From contig PLXY01000011.1 of NCBI GenBank assembly GCA_003153295.1, forward strand, positions 62,001 to 126,000: 64,000 nucleotides of DNA, in the 5' to 3' direction. This DNA is from Parachlamydiales bacterium. Its GTDB lineage: Bacteria > Chlamydiota > Chlamydiia > Chlamydiales > Rhabdochlamydiaceae. The notes below the pieces were generated by a model. That model saw only the letters and a list, made by a program, of their open reading frames with translations, was not told the DNA's origin and ran no database searches. Both the position numbers and the translations under genes were made by a program. Below, piece by piece: positions 62,984-64,000 of the stretch; position 1 is the first letter of the stretch, and each line of letters opens with the position of its first letter.

Positions 62984-63598
62984 CTATTTTAAAACATTAC
63001 AGATAGGACATCCGACATGTTTGCCGCGGGCTTGGCAATATTTGCGAGCGAAGTAAATGATTTGGAGATGGATTTTGATCCAATCTTTGCGGGGGAACAA
63101 TTTTTTCAAATCGACCTCGACCTTTTCAACCGTTTTTCCTGTACTTAACCCCCATCTTCTCGCGCAGCGATAAATATGTGTGTCGACCGGAAAAGCAGGT
63201 TGATGAAAAGCTTGCGCCATGACGACTGATGCCGTCTTATGACCCACACCCGGTAATTCTTCTAGTTCTTCAAAACTTGGAGGAACTTTACCTCCATGCT
63301 CGTCGATGAGAATTTTGGAAAGATGCCAAATATTTTTTGCTTTGGTGGGTGATAGTCCGCACGGTTTGATGATCTTTTGGATCTCAGGTATCGTGAGCTT
63401 AATCATCTCTTGCGGGGTTAAAGCAAATTTAAAAAGATGAGGAGTGATCTGATTGACCTTAGCATCGGTATTGCGTGCAGAAAGAACTACGGCAATCAGA
63501 AGCGTATAAGGATCGGTATGGTTCAAAGGGATAGGAGGATTCGGAAAACACTCTTGGAGAATCTTTTGGATTCTTTTTGCTTTCTCTTTCTTGTTCAT
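62984..63598 (-). CDS. nth: Endonuclease III
   Basis: 204 residues. The helix-hairpin-helix/Asp active site LEELPGVGHKTASVVMAQAF (Lys nucleophile) and FPVDTHIYRCARRWG (Asp) are intact. The [4Fe-4S] region near the C-terminus reads YCQARGKHVGCPICNVLK: only three cysteines where four are usual. It removes oxidised pyrimidines by base excision. The gene lies next to mnmE as in Chlamydia. Confidence 0.9.
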   Translation of the reverse strand: MNKKEKAKRIQKILQECFPNPPIPLNHTDPYTLLIAVVLSARNTDAKVNQITPHLFKFALTPQEMIKLTIPEIQKIIKPCGLSPTKAKNIWHLSKILIDEHGGKVPPSFEELEELPGVGHKTASVVMAQAFHQPAFPVDTHIYRCARRWGLSTGKTVEKVEVDLKKLFPRKDWIKIHLQIIYFARKYCQARGKHVGCPICNVLK

Positions 63599-63644
63599 AA
63601 ATATTCAAAATAGAGTAGGTCAAAACTTCGTTTTTAGAAAGAGG

Positions 63645-64000
63645 CTATTTGCCCACGCAGAATTTTGAAAAGATCGCACTGAGAATATCTTCCGAAATAT
63701 CGGTCCCAATGATCGTTCCGAGCTCTAACAAGGCCCGACGCATGTCAGCAGCGACAAATTCAGCAGAGATTCTATTTTGCAACCCTTCGATCACCAACTG
63801 GAGCGAGGCGGTCGCTTGATTCAACGCTTGATGGTGCCTTTGATTCGTGATGACGATCTCTTCCTTGGAGGGTGGACCGGAGCGCCAGATTTTCTGATCG
63901 ATGGCGTGCCGCAATTCTTCTAACCCTAGCCCTTGCTTGGCAGAAACATCGATAGCGTTTTCAGGCTTTGGATGAAGGGAAGGCAGATCGACTTTATTCC
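63645..64000 (-). CDS. mnmE: tRNA modification GTPase MnmE, C-terminal part (continues beyond the window)
   Basis: The visible end reads NKVDLP (G4 motif), DVSAKQGLGLEELRHAI (G5 region) and the helical C-terminal domain ending ILSAIFSKFCVGK, the family signature with its catalytic-site Cys. The 5' part is outside the window. With MnmG it forms the 5-carboxymethylaminomethyl group on wobble uridines. The nth gene follows at 63598. Confidence 0.93.
   Translation of the reverse strand, partial: NKVDLPSLHPKPENAIDVSAKQGLGLEELRHAIDQKIWRSGPPSKEEIVITNQRHHQALNQATASLQLVIEGLQNRISAEFVAADMRRALLELGTIIGTDISEDILSAIFSKFCVGK

Noticed and set aside
1-64000. CRISPR arrays, rRNA genes, prophage genes and intact transposases
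   Set aside because: No regularly spaced repeats, rRNA sequence, phage structural genes or transposase motifs were seen.

Overview
The window is a contiguous stretch of a chromosome from the phylum Chlamydiae, most likely an environmental, amoeba- or protist-associated relative of Parachlamydia/Waddlia and not Chlamydia proper. This rests on gene neighbourhoods that recur in Chlamydia genomes: rpsB-tsf-pyrH-frr next to a very large PBP2, lipA-lpdA, a metallophosphoesterase next to glgC, McsA/McsB, and secA / secreted protein / psd / nth / mnmE. Many chlamydial-style small membrane and secreted proteins are also present. The species cannot be fixed from sequence alone.

Layout. 1-3.4 kb: a partial Wzz/BY-kinase-like coiled-coil protein, a putative outer-membrane barrel and a small membrane protein. 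3.4-13.8 kb: PgeF, a CPBP protease, McsA plus a catalytically stripped McsB, IspD, lipoproteins, a rhomboid, an autoregulated winged-helix/nucleotidyltransferase pair and a secreted alpha/beta hydrolase. 14.0-17.4 kb: tRNA-Lys, tRNA-Glu, frr, pyrH, tsf, an rpsB interrupted by an in-frame TAA, and tRNA-Gly. 18.3-24.5 kb: PBP2, an AAA+ protein with altered Walker motifs, a SET-domain protein and an Inc-like protein. 24.5-30 kb: UDP-xylose synthase, a tyrosine permease and an rmlC-rmlD-rmlB-kdsB operon. 30-37.5 kb: a small pseudopilin-like operon, a lipoprotein, a putative glycosyltransferase, metallophosphoesterase, glgC, a MATE transporter and a 121-residue protein that reads as a stand-alone SH2 domain.

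37.8-47.5 kb holds the main discovery. A complete lasso-peptide cluster lies on the minus strand in the order precursor A (45198-45350, a 50-residue gene), B (RRE plus transglutaminase-like leader peptidase), C (asparagine-synthetase-like cyclase) and D (ABC exporter, Atm1-like). It is the order of microcin J25 mcjABCD. The predicted core is GTPGNFVEDSPTRPRPNAC, released after a leader ending in SATSLTQ. The cluster lies between two oligopeptide-binding-protein (OppA-like) genes on the plus strand. It is bracketed by inverted 15-bp sequences matching at 14 positions (40699 and 45727) with a flanking TTA on both sides. These termini resemble those of a 162-bp MITE-like palindrome at 49867-50028. 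I infer that the lasso cassette was inserted between two tandem oppA paralogues by, or together with, this family of elements.

47.5-64 kb: lipA-lpdA, the MITE, a zinc-ribbon membrane protein, a USP-type (C19) deubiquitinase, secA, a small secreted protein, psd, an unknown protein, an inverse autotransporter with a beta-helix passenger, a large membrane-anchored AAA+ ATPase, nth and the C-terminal part of mnmE. The SH2, USP and SET proteins together point to manipulation of eukaryotic phosphotyrosine, ubiquitin and histone signalling, while the lasso peptide points to competition or signalling toward other bacteria.
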